Positions 10,426 through 21,982 of a stretch of 64,000 nt of DNA are shown here, in pieces. Positions within the stretch are counted from its first letter, which is position 1; every line of letters starts with the position of its first letter. Origin of the DNA: Dryocosmus kuriphilus (taxonomy: Eukaryota; Arthropoda; Insecta; Hymenoptera; Cynipidae); NCBI GenBank assembly GCA_038277395.1, contig CM076189.1:86603421-86667420 (forward strand). Reading direction: 5' to 3'. The notes beneath the pieces are model-generated. The model saw nothing but the letters and a program-made list of their open reading frames with translations, did not search any database and was not told the origin of the DNA. The translations under genes and the position numbers were made by a program.

Positions 10426-12800
10426 TATTATGGTGTAACTTTGCGATCTCGGAGGTTCATTGCCTCAGCTGCTCAGAACCGCCACGCATCTCTAGCCTTT
10501 GCATTTTCCGTCCAGTTTAAATAATCATGTCCTAGCGCTTTTACATCGAACCTTAGGTTTTTCTCCCATCTGTTTTTCGGTCTGACTAGAGGTCCTTTTC
10601 TACTCGGTTTCCCTCTTAAAACTTGCGCCACTGTTCTTTCGTTGCTCATTCTTGCAACATGTTCCTCCCAGCTTAATTTGAGCGCTTTCATTACTATATT
10701 AATATTTGCTGACTCGTAGAGTCCATACAGCTCATCATTCTGCAGTTTTCTCCATTAATTAGTCTCTTCGTCCCTTTTGGGAGCATAGATTTTTCGAGGT
10801 ACTTTATTTTCGAATACTCTAAACCTGTTCTCTCCTTCCGTCAGCGCCCACGTTTCGCACCTGTACATGACGACCGGCATTATTATCGTTTTGTAAATTC
10901 TTACTTTGGTGTTTCTAGATAAAGATCGAGATTTTATTAATGTATTTGTTGCATAGTAGCACCCATTGCCAGCGTGCAGCCGTCTGTTGGTTTTCGTTTT
11001 AATGTTATTGTCGCTAGTTACAATAGTCCCGAGGTATTTAATCTCATTAACTCTTTCAAATTTCATATTTCCGGCTATTAGATGTCCCTCTTCATTGCTT
11101 TGTTCTGATCTATCGACGATCAAATATTTTGTCTTCGATTCGCTAGCTTCTAAACCTATTTCCTTGGCTTTTGTCATCAAGATTTCCGCATTTTAATCCA
11201 CCGTTTCTTTATCGTCCCCGAGTAAGTCGAGATCTTCCGCATCTCCTAGAATTTGTATTATGTTATTGAGGGTAGCACCGGACGGATTTGTTTGTACCTC
11301 TCTGACCACGTATTCTAAAACTAAATTGAAAAGGATGCACCAAAGCGCATCGGCCTGTTTCAGGCCGTCGCGGATCAAAAAGTCTTCAGATAAACTTCCG
11401 TTTACGCGTATTCTACCCCTACTGCCGCTTAAGCAAACCCCGATAATTCCAACCAATTTCCTTGGTACACTCAAGGACTACTGCATCCAGTACATTCGTG
11501 CGCGTACAATAGAGTCGCAAGCTTTTTTGTAGTCGATAAATAGCTGATGTATTGCTTCATTAAATTCCCATTTTTTTTCTAACAGTTGTCTAACTGTAAA
11601 CATTTGATCGCTTGAAGACCGGTTTCGGCGGAATCCAAACTGGTAATCCCCGATGATTTGCTCAGCAAAAGGCGTTAGTCGCCTTAAGATTAGAAACCAG
11701 GATCTTATAGCACGAAGGCACAAGTGATATTCCTCGATAATTGTTACAGTTCGTTTTATCGCCTTTTCTAGAAATGGGTATAATAATAGAGACATTCCCT
11801 TCCCCCGGTATGCGTTCTGTTTTCCAGATTGCATGAATTAATTTACAAATTTGGCTTATGAGGCGAGTTCACCTATTTTTTATCAGTTCTGACGGTAGGT
11901 GGTCAATGCGTGGCTTTGTTATTTTTTACCTTCTTTATGGCCATTTCTATTTCTTTATCATTAACTCATCAATTAGTAGATCAGCAGTATGGATTTCACC
12001 GAGATTAACTTCAGCGGGGGCTTCGCGTACGTTCAACAGCTTACCAAACAGTTGCTCCTTAAATTTAGTCTTTCTCTTGCATCAGCTACTAGATTGCCAC
12101 TTTCGTCCCTCTTTACTTCCATTCTGCTTTGAAAGCCTTTCCTTATAAAATTGAATCCCGTGTACATCTCACGCCGGTTATTTTGCTTATTATGCGTGTC
12201 AATTGCTAGTATTTTATTCTTTTTCCACTCCCTTTTCCTGGATCTGTATAACCTATTTGTACTTTAACTAATCTCAAGATAATCCTTATGTCTTTGATCG
12301 CACTTATTTTGTAAACTAATTTCTTTGGCCTTCGTTCGCTTTTTGAACCATAGTTTGCACTCTTCGTCGAACTACGGTTTGCTTGTGGTTACTTTCTTTA
12401 AGCCTATAGTAATTTTCGCGGCTCTCTTTATCGCCTCTTTCCTATTGCCCCACAGGGTTTCCGGTTCCTCCTCACAATTATCGCTATCGCCTCCTGTTTT
12501 TGAAGAGCATCGAAACTCTTAGAAATCTTGACTTGAAAATTCAATATTTCTGTTGTCATTATAAACTTATCTATATTTAAACATGCTGGTGGCTCTGGAG
12601 GGTTAGTTTTCTTATTTAACGCTAGTCTAGATCTTAGCTTTACTATCACGAGAAAGTGGTCTGAATTTAAATCAGCTCCCCTATTCGACCTTACATCGAG
12701 AATGTTTGTATGACATCTTCTGTCAGTTAAAACGTGATAAATCTGATTGTGAGTGATACCATCTGGTTATGTCCAGGTGGCCTTATGTATATTTTTATGC
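10425..12800 (-). pseudogene. RTE-type LINE copy B, 3' two-fifths
   Basis: Minus-strand relic colinear with copy A. The 3' tail is a TAA/TGA-rich microsatellite at about 10380-10435, immediately after the stop. A TGA interrupts the last 18 codons near 10473. Recognisable parts are RPKNRWEKNLR (10473-10691), TKVRIYKTIIMPVVMYRCETW (10755-11180) and palm sequence with DGLKQADALWCILFNLVLEYV (11193-11474). The catalytic box is altered from YADD to D-A-E-D. FGFRRNRSSSDQMFTVRQ lies at 11478-11834. The copy stops at 12800 where a Merlin element interrupts it and continues at 15285. Confidence 0.85.
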
Positions 12801-13095
12801 GGATAAAGTTCCGAATAGCAGATACCTCCGATTTATTTGAAACTATATACACTTATGTATTTTGACTCGCTGATTACGAAAATCATTGTGAAAATTGGCG
12901 ACTAGGCCATTTTCATGGTGAAAGCCATAAAAAACACCATAAAAACCACGTTTTTTGCGTTTATCTCAGTAAATATACAAAATATAAAAAAATATTTCAA
13001 ACAAAAGTTGTAGCCAGCATAAAAATACATCATCTTTTATGTTCTATATACTTCTTATCTTAAACCGTTATTGTTCAAGATAATGAGGATTGCGC

Positions 13096-13335
13096 TTCCG
13101 TAACCAGTCAGTGCATGTGTAGCCCCCCCCCCACCCCCCTCAACCTTGGAAAAGGGATCTAGCGTGACCGAACACATTTTCGTAACCAGTCAGTGCATAC
13201 GCAGCCCCCGCCCCTTTGAAAAGTGGTCGAGCGTTACTGAACGCTATTCCGTAACCAGTCAGTGCATGTGTCCCTGTCCCCCCCCCCCCCCCCCCCCCCC
13301 TCACTCTGGAAAGGTGGCCGAGGGTGGCTGAATGC
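13096..13335. repeat. GC-rich minisatellite inside the Merlin element
   Basis: Three units of roughly 75-80 bp each start with 'gtaaccagtcagtgcat' (near 13099, 13179 and 13251), run into C homopolymers of varying length and end with a 'gaaaagg...gtgaccgaac'-like tail. Slippage in the C runs probably explains the unequal lengths. Confidence 0.75.
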
Positions 13336-13399
13336 ATAGGAAAAATCACAAGAATACTACAAAATGTTTAGCGGTACGACTTAAATTGTATGAAAGGTT

Positions 13400-13575
13400 G
13401 TGTAAGACCTTAGTTATTTTTTCTGCCCTATCACAGGGGTGCCTTCCCGCCCCCACAACACCTAGGAAAGGGGGTCGTTTGTGACCTAAGTTATTTATGT
13501 GACCTGTTGCATGTGTGCCTTCCCGCCCCCACAACACCTGGGAAAGGGGGTTGTGTGAGACCTTAGTTATTTTTT
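13400..13575. repeat. Second minisatellite inside the Merlin element
   Basis: Two near-identical ~75-bp units contain 'gtgccttcccgcccccaca' followed by 'acacctrggaaaggggg' and 'gaccttagttatt'. No gene is present in 13340-13770 apart from these repeats and a CT-rich stretch. Confidence 0.65.
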
Positions 13576-13776
13576 GTTCGAGCAACATTATTTATTACAC
13601 TTTTTACCGTTTTTCATCTCACATCTAGGCGTGGATTAGCTCCCTACTCTTTATTATCCCCCTCTCTCTCTCGCACGCTCGATTGTCTTCATCACACACG
13701 TCGGTGCTGGAATAATCGAGTCTGAACGTGCCACGGAGCAAGTCCCGCGTGAGACGCTCTGTCTCGCTCTTAACTC

Positions 13777-14760
13777 TTGCTATTTAAATTAAGCTTTTTC
13801 GCTGTTATTGGTAAGTTGTTAAAAATAAATCAGATTCATAACATCTTCACTTTGAGCTCTATTTTCCAAGATCGCGAAAAAACCCTTCAGTGGTTACGCG
13901 ATATCGAACTCATTCCAAGCACAAGATATTGCAATAAACATAAAAAGAACATGACCCTACACGAATCAGTATTTACCTGTGGTCAATTTAAATTCCAAAA
14001 AAAGGGCAAATACTCTCATAATGCTACTGTAGCGGAAAATACGTGGTTTGAGCAATCTCACATTTCAGCAGCAGCCTGCATGTTAATTACATACAGCTTT
14101 GCTGTTAATTTAACCTCTGAACAAACCATTCACGAAAGCAGTATAATTGAAGGTCAGCAGGTGTCCAGGGAAAGTGTTGCCGATCGATTTTCCTTTTGTC
14201 GAGAAGTTTGTATAGTTGCTCTTGACCAACAGTTTGAAAATGAAGGTAAAATAGGAGGCGTGGGGGAAATTGTAGAAATCGATGAGTGTAAAATAGGACG
14301 TCTAAAGTACGGAAGAGGACGTGTGGTGGAAGGCTCTTGGATCTTGGGAATGATTCACAGTGGGCATCCTGAGAATTATGGATTGGAAATTTGCCCTGAT
14401 AACAAAAGAGATGAAACAACCTTACTCTCTTTGATCCAGAAGCATATAGCAATTGGCACAGAAATCCAAACAGACTGCTGGAAAGGCTACTTAAGTCTGA
14501 AAGCTCATGGTTATGTCCACAAAACTGTGAATCATTCTCAAGAGTTTGTGAATCAGGAAACTGGAGCACACACACAAAATATAGAATCGTCCTGGCGTTG
14601 GATGCGACGCTCCCTATGACGGGGTGGAGTTCACAAAAACAACTTAGCAGACCATCTTTGCGAATTTTTGTGGCGGCGTCTGGTAAGAAAACTAAACGCA
14701 GATCCCTTCTCTCAGTTGATCACTGACATAAAAATTTGCTATCCTGGCAAAGGAAACTAA
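13777..14760 (+). pseudogene. Merlin transposase with one premature stop
   Basis: An open frame runs from 13777 (upstream start uncertain) to a TGA at 14617-14619 and continues in the same frame to TAA at 14758-14760. The DDE-type catalytic region is complete: first Asp in VEIDECKIG, second Asp in QTDCWKGY, Glu in NIESSWRWMRR. A cysteine/histidine N-terminal segment (RYCNKHKKNMTL, VFTCGQFKF) resembles the zinc-ribbon-like N-terminus of the IS1595/ISXO2 group. The residues after the stop (NNLADHLCEFLWRRL) are conserved family sequence, so the TGA is a nonsense mutation in an otherwise full-length protein, possibly from CGA. Confidence 0.85.
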
Positions 14761-15284
14761 TTTTTTACGTTCTTTTTTCGTTAAACGTTACTTTTTCTTA
14801 CTTCTTCTTTCTTTTACTTAAGCGTTACTTTTCAAAAATTAAATTAAAAAAAATGCAAAAAATAAACTTAAATACAAAAAGCGAAAAAAAAAAACATGCA
14901 CTTTAAAGACCAAGCTCCAACTTCCCGTGGTAAAGTGCGTAAGTAGGCAATGCCGAAACTAATGGAGTCTTGTCAAAATGTACTTGTTGGAACATTATCC
15001 CATTTTTCTCGGAAAATAATGGTTTAAGGGAAAAAGTATGTGAAACATAAAAGATGTGCTTTTATGCTGGCTACAACTTTTGTTTAAAAGGTGTTTATAT
15101 ATTTTGTATATTTATTGAGATAAACATAAAAAAACCATCAATTTTATGGGTTTTTTATGGTTTTCACCATGAAAATAGCCTACTCGCCAATTTTCACTAT
15201 GATTTTCGTAATCAGCGCATCAAAATACGTAAGTATACGTAGTTTCAAATAAATCGGAGGTATCCGCTATTCGGAACTGCACCC

Positions 15285-16495
15285 TTTTATGCTTTTGAAA
15301 ACGAGGTTCTTTGAAGCTGCGAAGTTTATTAATCTAGTCCCATTATCCTTACTGACGTCATGCAAGCTTTCTGACCCTATTGTAGGCCTATACATCGGCT
15401 ATTTTCCAATTCTCGCGTTGAAATCTCCCAATACTATTTTTGCGTCAAACTTCGAGAACTTGTCAAAGACTTCTTCGATTTTTTCGTGAAAAACATGTTT
15501 AGTATCTTCGGCTTTGTCCTCGGTAGGGCAGTGCACGTTAATTAGCACCTGTTTGCAGAAATTACCCTTTAGTACAATATGTGATAACCGGTCGTTAATA
15601 AATTGCAAATCGACAACCGCTTGCGAAATTCGTTTATTAATAGGAAAACCGGTCCCCAGTTTGCGCCCTTTAGCTGTCCCATAGTGAAAAGTGTAGTTAT
15701 CCTTGGTGATTGATGCATGCTTGCCAGGCCAGCACGTTCCTTAAGTGTTATATCAATATCGTATTTCTTTGCTATCTCAATGAGTTCCCTATATCCGCCA
15801 GTATTTAGACTATGCGCTTTCAGACTTCCCGCCTTAAGATATTTTATTGTAGTTGTTCGTTTTTGGAAGTATAAAATGATAATTTTAAGAAAGTCCGCAA
15901 CTTAGGGATCGGGTTCCAATCGCAGGTGTGTCCGCCGTCCCAGGAGTGATAACCACCATACCTCCCTAGGTCTAAGTATGGGAGCTTTCCGACTTTGAAA
16001 AGGACCGTATAAACTTGTCGTCAGACACATTGCGGTTTCTTCCTCGTATCCTAACGTCACCCTGCAAGGCAGTGCGCCACACTGGCATCGATAATACGTT
16101 GACCCTATAGGCGAATCATTCCGCACATCCCTTGCGGGCAGTCTCATCGCTGTGGTGTCCAATGGGGCAGCAGGACTTCCCCCTTACAAGATTTTTAGTT
16201 TTGGTTCGGATAGTGTTTCTAGGTGGATACTCGCTGTGCCTCGGCCTGGTAGAGCCCACCTATTGCATATGGAGGCCAAAGGGTGAATCCAATAAAGCCA
16301 TGGCCGTTGTGTACCTGTTTTTACCAGTGTGGGCTCACCACGCCCACGACTGGATCCTGCCGGCTGTCCGCGACTGCTTGTTCTTGCATTCGCAGTTAAA
16401 CTCAGAAGCTGTTCGAGCACAGGGGCCGTTCCTCTAACCGCAACCTGAGGACGCGCTGCGTAATGGTGACAGGAAGCCACCGGGCTTTATAATTT
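15285..16495 (-). pseudogene. RTE-type LINE copy B, endonuclease and 5' end
   Basis: Continuation of copy B on the far side of the Merlin element. The endonuclease segment 15399-15608 keeps VLGDFNARIGK, with the catalytic-region Asp and Asn that copy A has lost. The 5' region (about 15880-16495) aligns with copy A at 8700-9315, sharing for example 'gcgactgcttrttctt' and 'cgcgctgcgtartggtgaca', so both copies appear 5'-complete to the same point. Confidence 0.82.
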
Positions 16496-17212
16496 GTCAA
16501 TGTACAGTTACGATCATTTTCTCTTTTATTATCTTAAGTATTCTATATTTATTATTCTTTGATTTTTATTAGCCTCATTAATATTTATTGAACAACTTAA
16601 ATTAAAAATAATGACGAAACTTTAAATTATAAAATTAACCAGTGCCAGAAATATCGTTTAAAGTTTTTTATAAAGAATTAATTATTGCTCAAATTTAAAC
16701 TTCAATTTAACTTTAATTTGAAATAAGAATATTTTTAGTTTTATAGTGGATTATTAATTAATAAAGTTCAAATTTAATCTTTGTTTCTTATGGCTCTCTT
16801 AAATTAATTCTAAAATTATCAAAGTTAACAATTCAAGTGTTTGATTGTCAATTTTGGAATTGAAAACAATTTATAAACTTTATTATAGTTGGTTATTTGG
16901 TTAATGAGAAAAAAATTGTATTTCCTGTCACCTAGGATCAAAATCAAACAAATTTGTTTATTTATGCAAAAAGAAAGTATAGTAGGCAACGTTTCGAAGG
17001 TATAATTGACCTTCCTTTTTGAAGCTGTTTGTCCTGTAGCAGTGAGAAATGTCCACGGTTTATTTTTCCTCGTGTTATTTTCGGTTCAGCAGTACTTGGC
17101 TGTGTGATAGCCGTAGTCAAATTTTCTTTCATGTCCGCTGGTTGTGTTTTGTGGGTGTACTTTCTAAGTCCATTGTCAGGGTTGACGATACTATCGGCAT
17201 TAATCATAGATC
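16495..17212. other. AT-rich DNA ending in an unidentified repeat fragment
   Basis: 16495-16950 is AT-rich without recognisable genes. From about 17212 down to 16962 the minus strand is open and reads SLLQDKQLQKGRSIIPSKRC near its C-terminus. It resembles the tail of a retroelement protein by composition only; the upstream part is hidden by the assembly gap. Confidence 0.35.
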
Positions 17213-17712
17213 NNNNNNNNNNNNNNNNNNNNNNNNNNNNNNNNNNNNNNNNNNNNNNNNNNNNNNNNNNNNNNNNNNNNNNNNNNNNNNNNNNNNNNNN
17301 NNNNNNNNNNNNNNNNNNNNNNNNNNNNNNNNNNNNNNNNNNNNNNNNNNNNNNNNNNNNNNNNNNNNNNNNNNNNNNNNNNNNNNNNNNNNNNNNNNNN
17401 NNNNNNNNNNNNNNNNNNNNNNNNNNNNNNNNNNNNNNNNNNNNNNNNNNNNNNNNNNNNNNNNNNNNNNNNNNNNNNNNNNNNNNNNNNNNNNNNNNNN
17501 NNNNNNNNNNNNNNNNNNNNNNNNNNNNNNNNNNNNNNNNNNNNNNNNNNNNNNNNNNNNNNNNNNNNNNNNNNNNNNNNNNNNNNNNNNNNNNNNNNNN
17601 NNNNNNNNNNNNNNNNNNNNNNNNNNNNNNNNNNNNNNNNNNNNNNNNNNNNNNNNNNNNNNNNNNNNNNNNNNNNNNNNNNNNNNNNNNNNNNNNNNNN
17701 NNNNNNNNNNNN
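17213..17712. other. Assembly gap, 500 Ns
   Basis: Exactly 500 N characters. The round size suggests a scaffolding placeholder and not a measured length. Reading frames that span it are meaningless. Confidence 1.
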
Positions 17713-17939
17713 AACAAGTTTAATTCAATTTATAACAAAAATATTCAGTTCTTTTGAAAAAAACGCCAGGTTTCCATAATTTGAGGTTGTATTAGAGAAT
17801 CCCGATGTTTTTGGACAATCGAAGAAAAGAATACTGCTACACCGGATTTGCGAAAGACGTTTATTTTAGGCATTTAGGTGATTTTCAACAATGAAAAATA
17901 TATTATAAAAGTAGCGAATTAAGCTTAATATAATGTCGA

Positions 17940-18215
17940 ATATAAATATAAAAATTAATTTTTAAAAAAAAGGGATGAATTTTCAACTAAATCATTCAAT
18001 TTTTAACCTAAAACGATGAATTTGCCAAAAAATATAATACTTGAATTTTTAGCCGAAAATTAAAAAGCTTCCGACAAATATGTAACAGCTAAATTTGAAC
18101 CAAAAATAGTTGAATTTTCAACTACAAAAATATAACTTTCAACCAAAGTATTTGGATTTTTGTCAAAATATTTTAACTTTAAAACAAAAAGTGAAAAGGA
18201 TTAACGAACAGAAAT
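17940..18215. repeat. Degenerate 'aattttcaact' short-period repeat
   Basis: Many loosely repeated words such as 'gaattttcaacta', 'aaccaaa' and 'gaatttttagcc' about every 30-40 bp. The same vocabulary occurs in reverse orientation at 19960-20450. No gene. Confidence 0.5.
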
Positions 18216-18229
18216 AATTGGAGTGGACG

Positions 18230-18660
18230 TGAAATTCTAGTTGGAATGAAAACATAAATATAATATATTATATAATATCTCTTAATTATTTAATTCAAAA
18301 ATGAAAACGAAAGATGGTAAAATAAAGGAAAATTGAAATTGCTTGGAAATTCAAGTTGCAATATAAATATAAATATTATATATATATATATATATTATAT
18401 TATATTATATTCCAATGTTTTTTCCTTCTTTATTCTTCATGTTTTAATGAAATTTATTTATATATTATATATTAATAATTATATTTCAACTTGAAGTTCA
18501 AGTCAATTTCAATTTTGCTTTATTTTTCCTTCTTTATTCTTCAATTTTTTTTTGAAAAGAGATATAAAAATTTAAAAGTATATATATAAATTCCTTTAAT
18601 TAAGAAATGAAAAATAAAAAAAAAAAATCATTGGAATGGACTTGAAATTCAAGTTGCAAT
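18230..18660. repeat. Inverted repeat around a TA-rich core
   Basis: The stretch 'gaaattgcttggaaattcaa' (18338-18357) followed by 'gttgcaatataaatataaa' faces an imperfect complement at about 18483-18530 across a (TA)n core near 18376-18410. A further direct copy (gaaattcaagttgcaatata) lies at 18645-18664. Probably a small foldback or MITE relic. Confidence 0.55.
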
Positions 18661-18719
18661 ATAAATATAAAGTATAAAATACACATAAGTTTTTTTAAAA
18701 AAAGGACACTTTAAAACAA

Positions 18720-19640
18720 ATAAATGGATGACGAAACACGTACAGCGATCGTAATATATGGCGTAATTGTTTCAAAATGTAATGCGAATGGAATTTATGT
18801 ATGTTGCCTCAACAAATTAGAGATATAATATATTTATCATAAAAAGGACGGTTGAAAACCATGTGAAGTGAAAGTGTTATAACATACTGTGGCATATACA
18901 TATAGGACTTAACACAAAAAGCTGTAATTAAAAATTCGGTTTTATAAAAAATGATAAAAGATTAATTACCAAGGAATTATTTTGTATGAAATAATAAAAC
19001 TATTTCTGTTAGCAGATAATTGCTCAGAAACAGGAAGCACATGCAACGAAAGTAACATTTGTTTCAACTATTTCAAGATTTAACACAAATTTGAATGAAA
19101 TGTATGTAATTTTCTATAAAAATTGGAGGAATAAAATACTTCTCATGAAGAGGGATGGCGAAAAAGACATGTGAAGTAAATTTTATGTAACATATGTTCA
19201 CATACCTGTATAGGGATTTAACGCAACATGCCTGGATTTAAACACTTTTTTTATAAAAAATGATAAACTATAATGCCCAATAAATTATTTCATATAAACT
19301 AATAAACCTGTTTTTTCGTGAGTCACATAATTGCGCAGCAATGCGAAATACGTGTAATGATAGTAACATATCCGAGAGACTAATTTTTGAATACAGTCAA
19401 GACCTGGCTGTAAGATATTTAAAGATACGATTGATTTATCTTTCTAGAAAATTCTACTTACCAACCGAAGAAAAGGATGACGCAAAAATGAAAAACAAAA
19501 CACAAATAAAAGCTTTCATTCTAATAGATAGAAAACTACCCGTTTGTAAAGAATTTTTTGATCTTCAACAATTTCTATATTATACTAGCCGCTATCCCAT
19601 TATTTACAATAATGATCTTCTATAATTCAGACGAGGCGAC
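18720..19640. repeat. Diverged units related to the 217-bp satellite
   Basis: Sections near 19015-19070 (aattgctcagaaacaggaag) and 19330-19375 (aattgcgcagcaatgcgaaa, then 'tgtaatgatagtaacat') about 310 bp apart match the start of units in the satellite at 32900-36440 (gcagcaagactcacgttcaa). This is an older or divergent outlier of that satellite. The open frame at 19341-19625 shows no recognisable protein. Confidence 0.5.
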
Positions 19641-20635
19641 CGACATGAGAGAATAAAGAGCTGCTTAGAGGTTATCTTTCTGATTATAAAATAAGCACAC
19701 ATTATTTATTTTCCTTGAAATGCAGATGTACAATCTAAATCCCCCGAAATACTTGAAGCCACGGTTCTCGTTCTGACAAGGTTAAAAACTTAGGTTAATA
19801 ATTAATAATTATACAAAACAAAATTCTTCGTTTTACTTCGAGCCAATTTTTAAACGATTCCCTTCGTTACAAAAAACACCCTATTTCACCCTCTTCCTCC
19901 TTTTTCTCGTCTTTTACATAACCGTGAAATAAATAAATAAAATCCTATAAAAAGACAACCATTTTTGGTTAAAGTAAAATCTTCTTTGATTGAAAATGCA
20001 ACTATTTTGTTAAAAATGAACCATTTTTAGCTAAAAATAATATCTTTTCGTTCAAAAGTCAATTATTACAGGGTTGGTTGGGAATTCGCCTTCCTTGGTT
20101 GAGAATTTTTTGCTGTAGAAAATGTAAATATTGTTTATTGAAAATCGATTGTTTTGTTTGAAAATCTAATTTTTTAACAAAAAATTGAAATATTTTTTAA
20201 AATTAATTTCCCTGTTGTTGAAAATTCAACAATTTTTAGTTTGAATTTGAGCTCTTTTCTTTTTTGAAAATTTAGCTGTTCCAGTTTTACGATTTTTTTT
20301 TATTTTTGCTGAGAATTTAACTCTTTTTGTAAATTCAACGGTTGTGAATTTGTTATATTATATATATATATATATACACACTAAGTTGTTTTCAAGAAAA
20401 TAGTTAAATTTTTTAAAAGGATTGATCATCAACCCGAAATATGAAACTTCAATAAAAATTTTGGTCGATTTTGAAATTTCATGATCTTTCAAACAACGGT
20501 TGCATGAACAACAAATCGCTGAATTTACAAAAAAAAAACACTTATATCTTCAAATTTATGGCTTCAAACCAAGAATTTTTAAATTTTCAGGCAAAAATAA
20601 AAAAAAATCGTAAAACATATTATATATATATATAT
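19640..20635. other. AT-rich stretch with short degenerate repeats
   Basis: No gene recognised. 19960-20450 contains many 'ttgaaaattcaac'-type words, and (TA)n runs lie at about 20356-20376 and 20621-20637; the latter marks the left end of the foldback element. Confidence 0.5.
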
Positions 20636-21949
20636 ATGGGGCATTCTTTGTCAAACATGCCAACCCCCTGTCCCAAATGTGGGGGATTCAAAAAATCCTT
20701 TGTTGGGCCTAAATAGTAGCTATACATGCGTACTTTCATTTGAACCGTAGCCTTTTAGAAAATCCAATATGGCGGACTAAACCTGGCGGCTGAAGTTGAA
20801 GAAAATCTCATCGTAAAATACTTAAACGTCTATAAAATATTTAAAATTCATTCGATTTTCATAAAAGTCAATATCTGGAGGCTTCCTGGGTCGCTGATTA
20901 TGAATCTGAGGTCATAATTTAAAAATTTTTTAAATCTAAGATTTTATGGCGGCTATAAAATGCAAAAAGTCCATGACACTCAACATATGGGGGATTTAAT
21001 ATTTCAGTTTTAAAATTTGAATTCGAAAAGGTGGGTTCAAAATGCAGCTATAAAATGCAAAACGTATTTTGATTTGCATGACAGTTGACACTTTAGGGTT
21101 TTCTGGATCGCTGATTTCAGTTTTAAAATTTTAATTCAAAAATTCAAAATGGCTGGTTTAAAATGGCGGCTATAAAATGCAAAAAGTTATTTGATTTGCA
21201 TAAGACTTGACACTTGCGTGCTCCCTGGGTCACTGACTTCGAATCCGTAATTCAAGTTTAAAAATTCAAAATGGCCGGTTCAAAATGGTAGATCGGAAAA
21301 GAGAAAAGTGATTTGGTTTCGATAGCACTTTTCTCGCTTCCGATCTAACATTTTGAACCGGACATTTTAATTTTTAAAATTTGAATTACGGGTTCGAAAT
21401 CAGTGGCACAGAAAACATCCAGGTGTCAAGTCTTATGCAAATCAAATAACTATTTGAACTTTATAGTCGCCATTTGAACCCGTGATTTGAATTTCTGAAT
21501 TTAAGTTTTAAAACTGAAATCAGCGATCCAGAAAACCCCCAAGTGTCAAGTGTCATGCAAATCAAAAAACTTTTCGCATTTTATAGCCATTTTCAATTTT
21601 TCAATTTAAATTTTAAAACTTAAATCAGCGGCCGCCGTATTAAATCCTCCATCTTGAATTATACACATTTTTAAATTATAACTTCAGATTCGTAATCAGC
21701 GAACCAAAAAACCTCCAGGTATTGACTTTTCTGAATATAGAATGAATTTTAAATATTGTATAGACGTAAATATTTTACGATGAGATTTTCATCAACTTCA
21801 GCCGCCATGCTGAGTCCGCCATATTGGATTTTCTAAAAGGCCACGGTTCAAATGAAAGTACACATGTATAGCTACAATTTACGCTCAACAAGAGATTTTT
21901 TGAATCGATTTTGGACAGGGGCTTGGCCACTTTGACGAAGCAGCCCCAT
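20636..21949. mobile_element. 1.3-kb foldback element
   Basis: The two halves are imperfect inverted copies over their whole length: 'tatggggc' at 20636 faces 'gccccata' ending 21949, and 'gaaaatccaatatggcgga' at 20758-20776 faces its complement at about 21817-21835. The arms meet at a near-perfect small hairpin (21285-21360, arms ending in 'ggttcaaaatg' and 'cattttgaacc'). Each arm also contains tandem ~120-bp subunits with 'ggcggctataaaatgcaaa'. There is no coding capacity. TA-rich flanks suggest insertion at a TA target, but no clear target duplication can be separated from the flanking (TA)n. Confidence 0.85.
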
Positions 21950-21982
21950 ATATAATATTTATATTCCACCTAGAATTTCAAG

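Larger units (their letters stand above)
12801..15284 (+). mobile_element. Merlin transposon nested in LINE copy B
   Basis: About 290-bp terminal inverted repeats (12801-13090 and 14995-15284) share agttccgaatagc, gatacctccgatttatttg and long stretches further in. The element is flanked by an exact 8-bp duplication, ttttatgc (12793-12800 and 15285-15292). Removing one copy restores the LINE sequence as in copy A near 8175. The transposase has an ISXO2/IS1016-like DDE domain, the defining feature of the Merlin superfamily, and 8-9-bp duplications are usual for it. Confidence 0.9.

Noticed and set aside
13140..13349. Gly-rich frame with repeated residues
   Set aside because: Translation of poly-C minisatellite units, not a protein.
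14105..14575. 156-residue minus-strand frame
   Set aside because: Shadow of the Merlin transposase on the opposite strand; no family features.
17029..17757. Long open frames crossing the N gap
   Set aside because: They are open only because N codons translate to X; not evidence of a gene.
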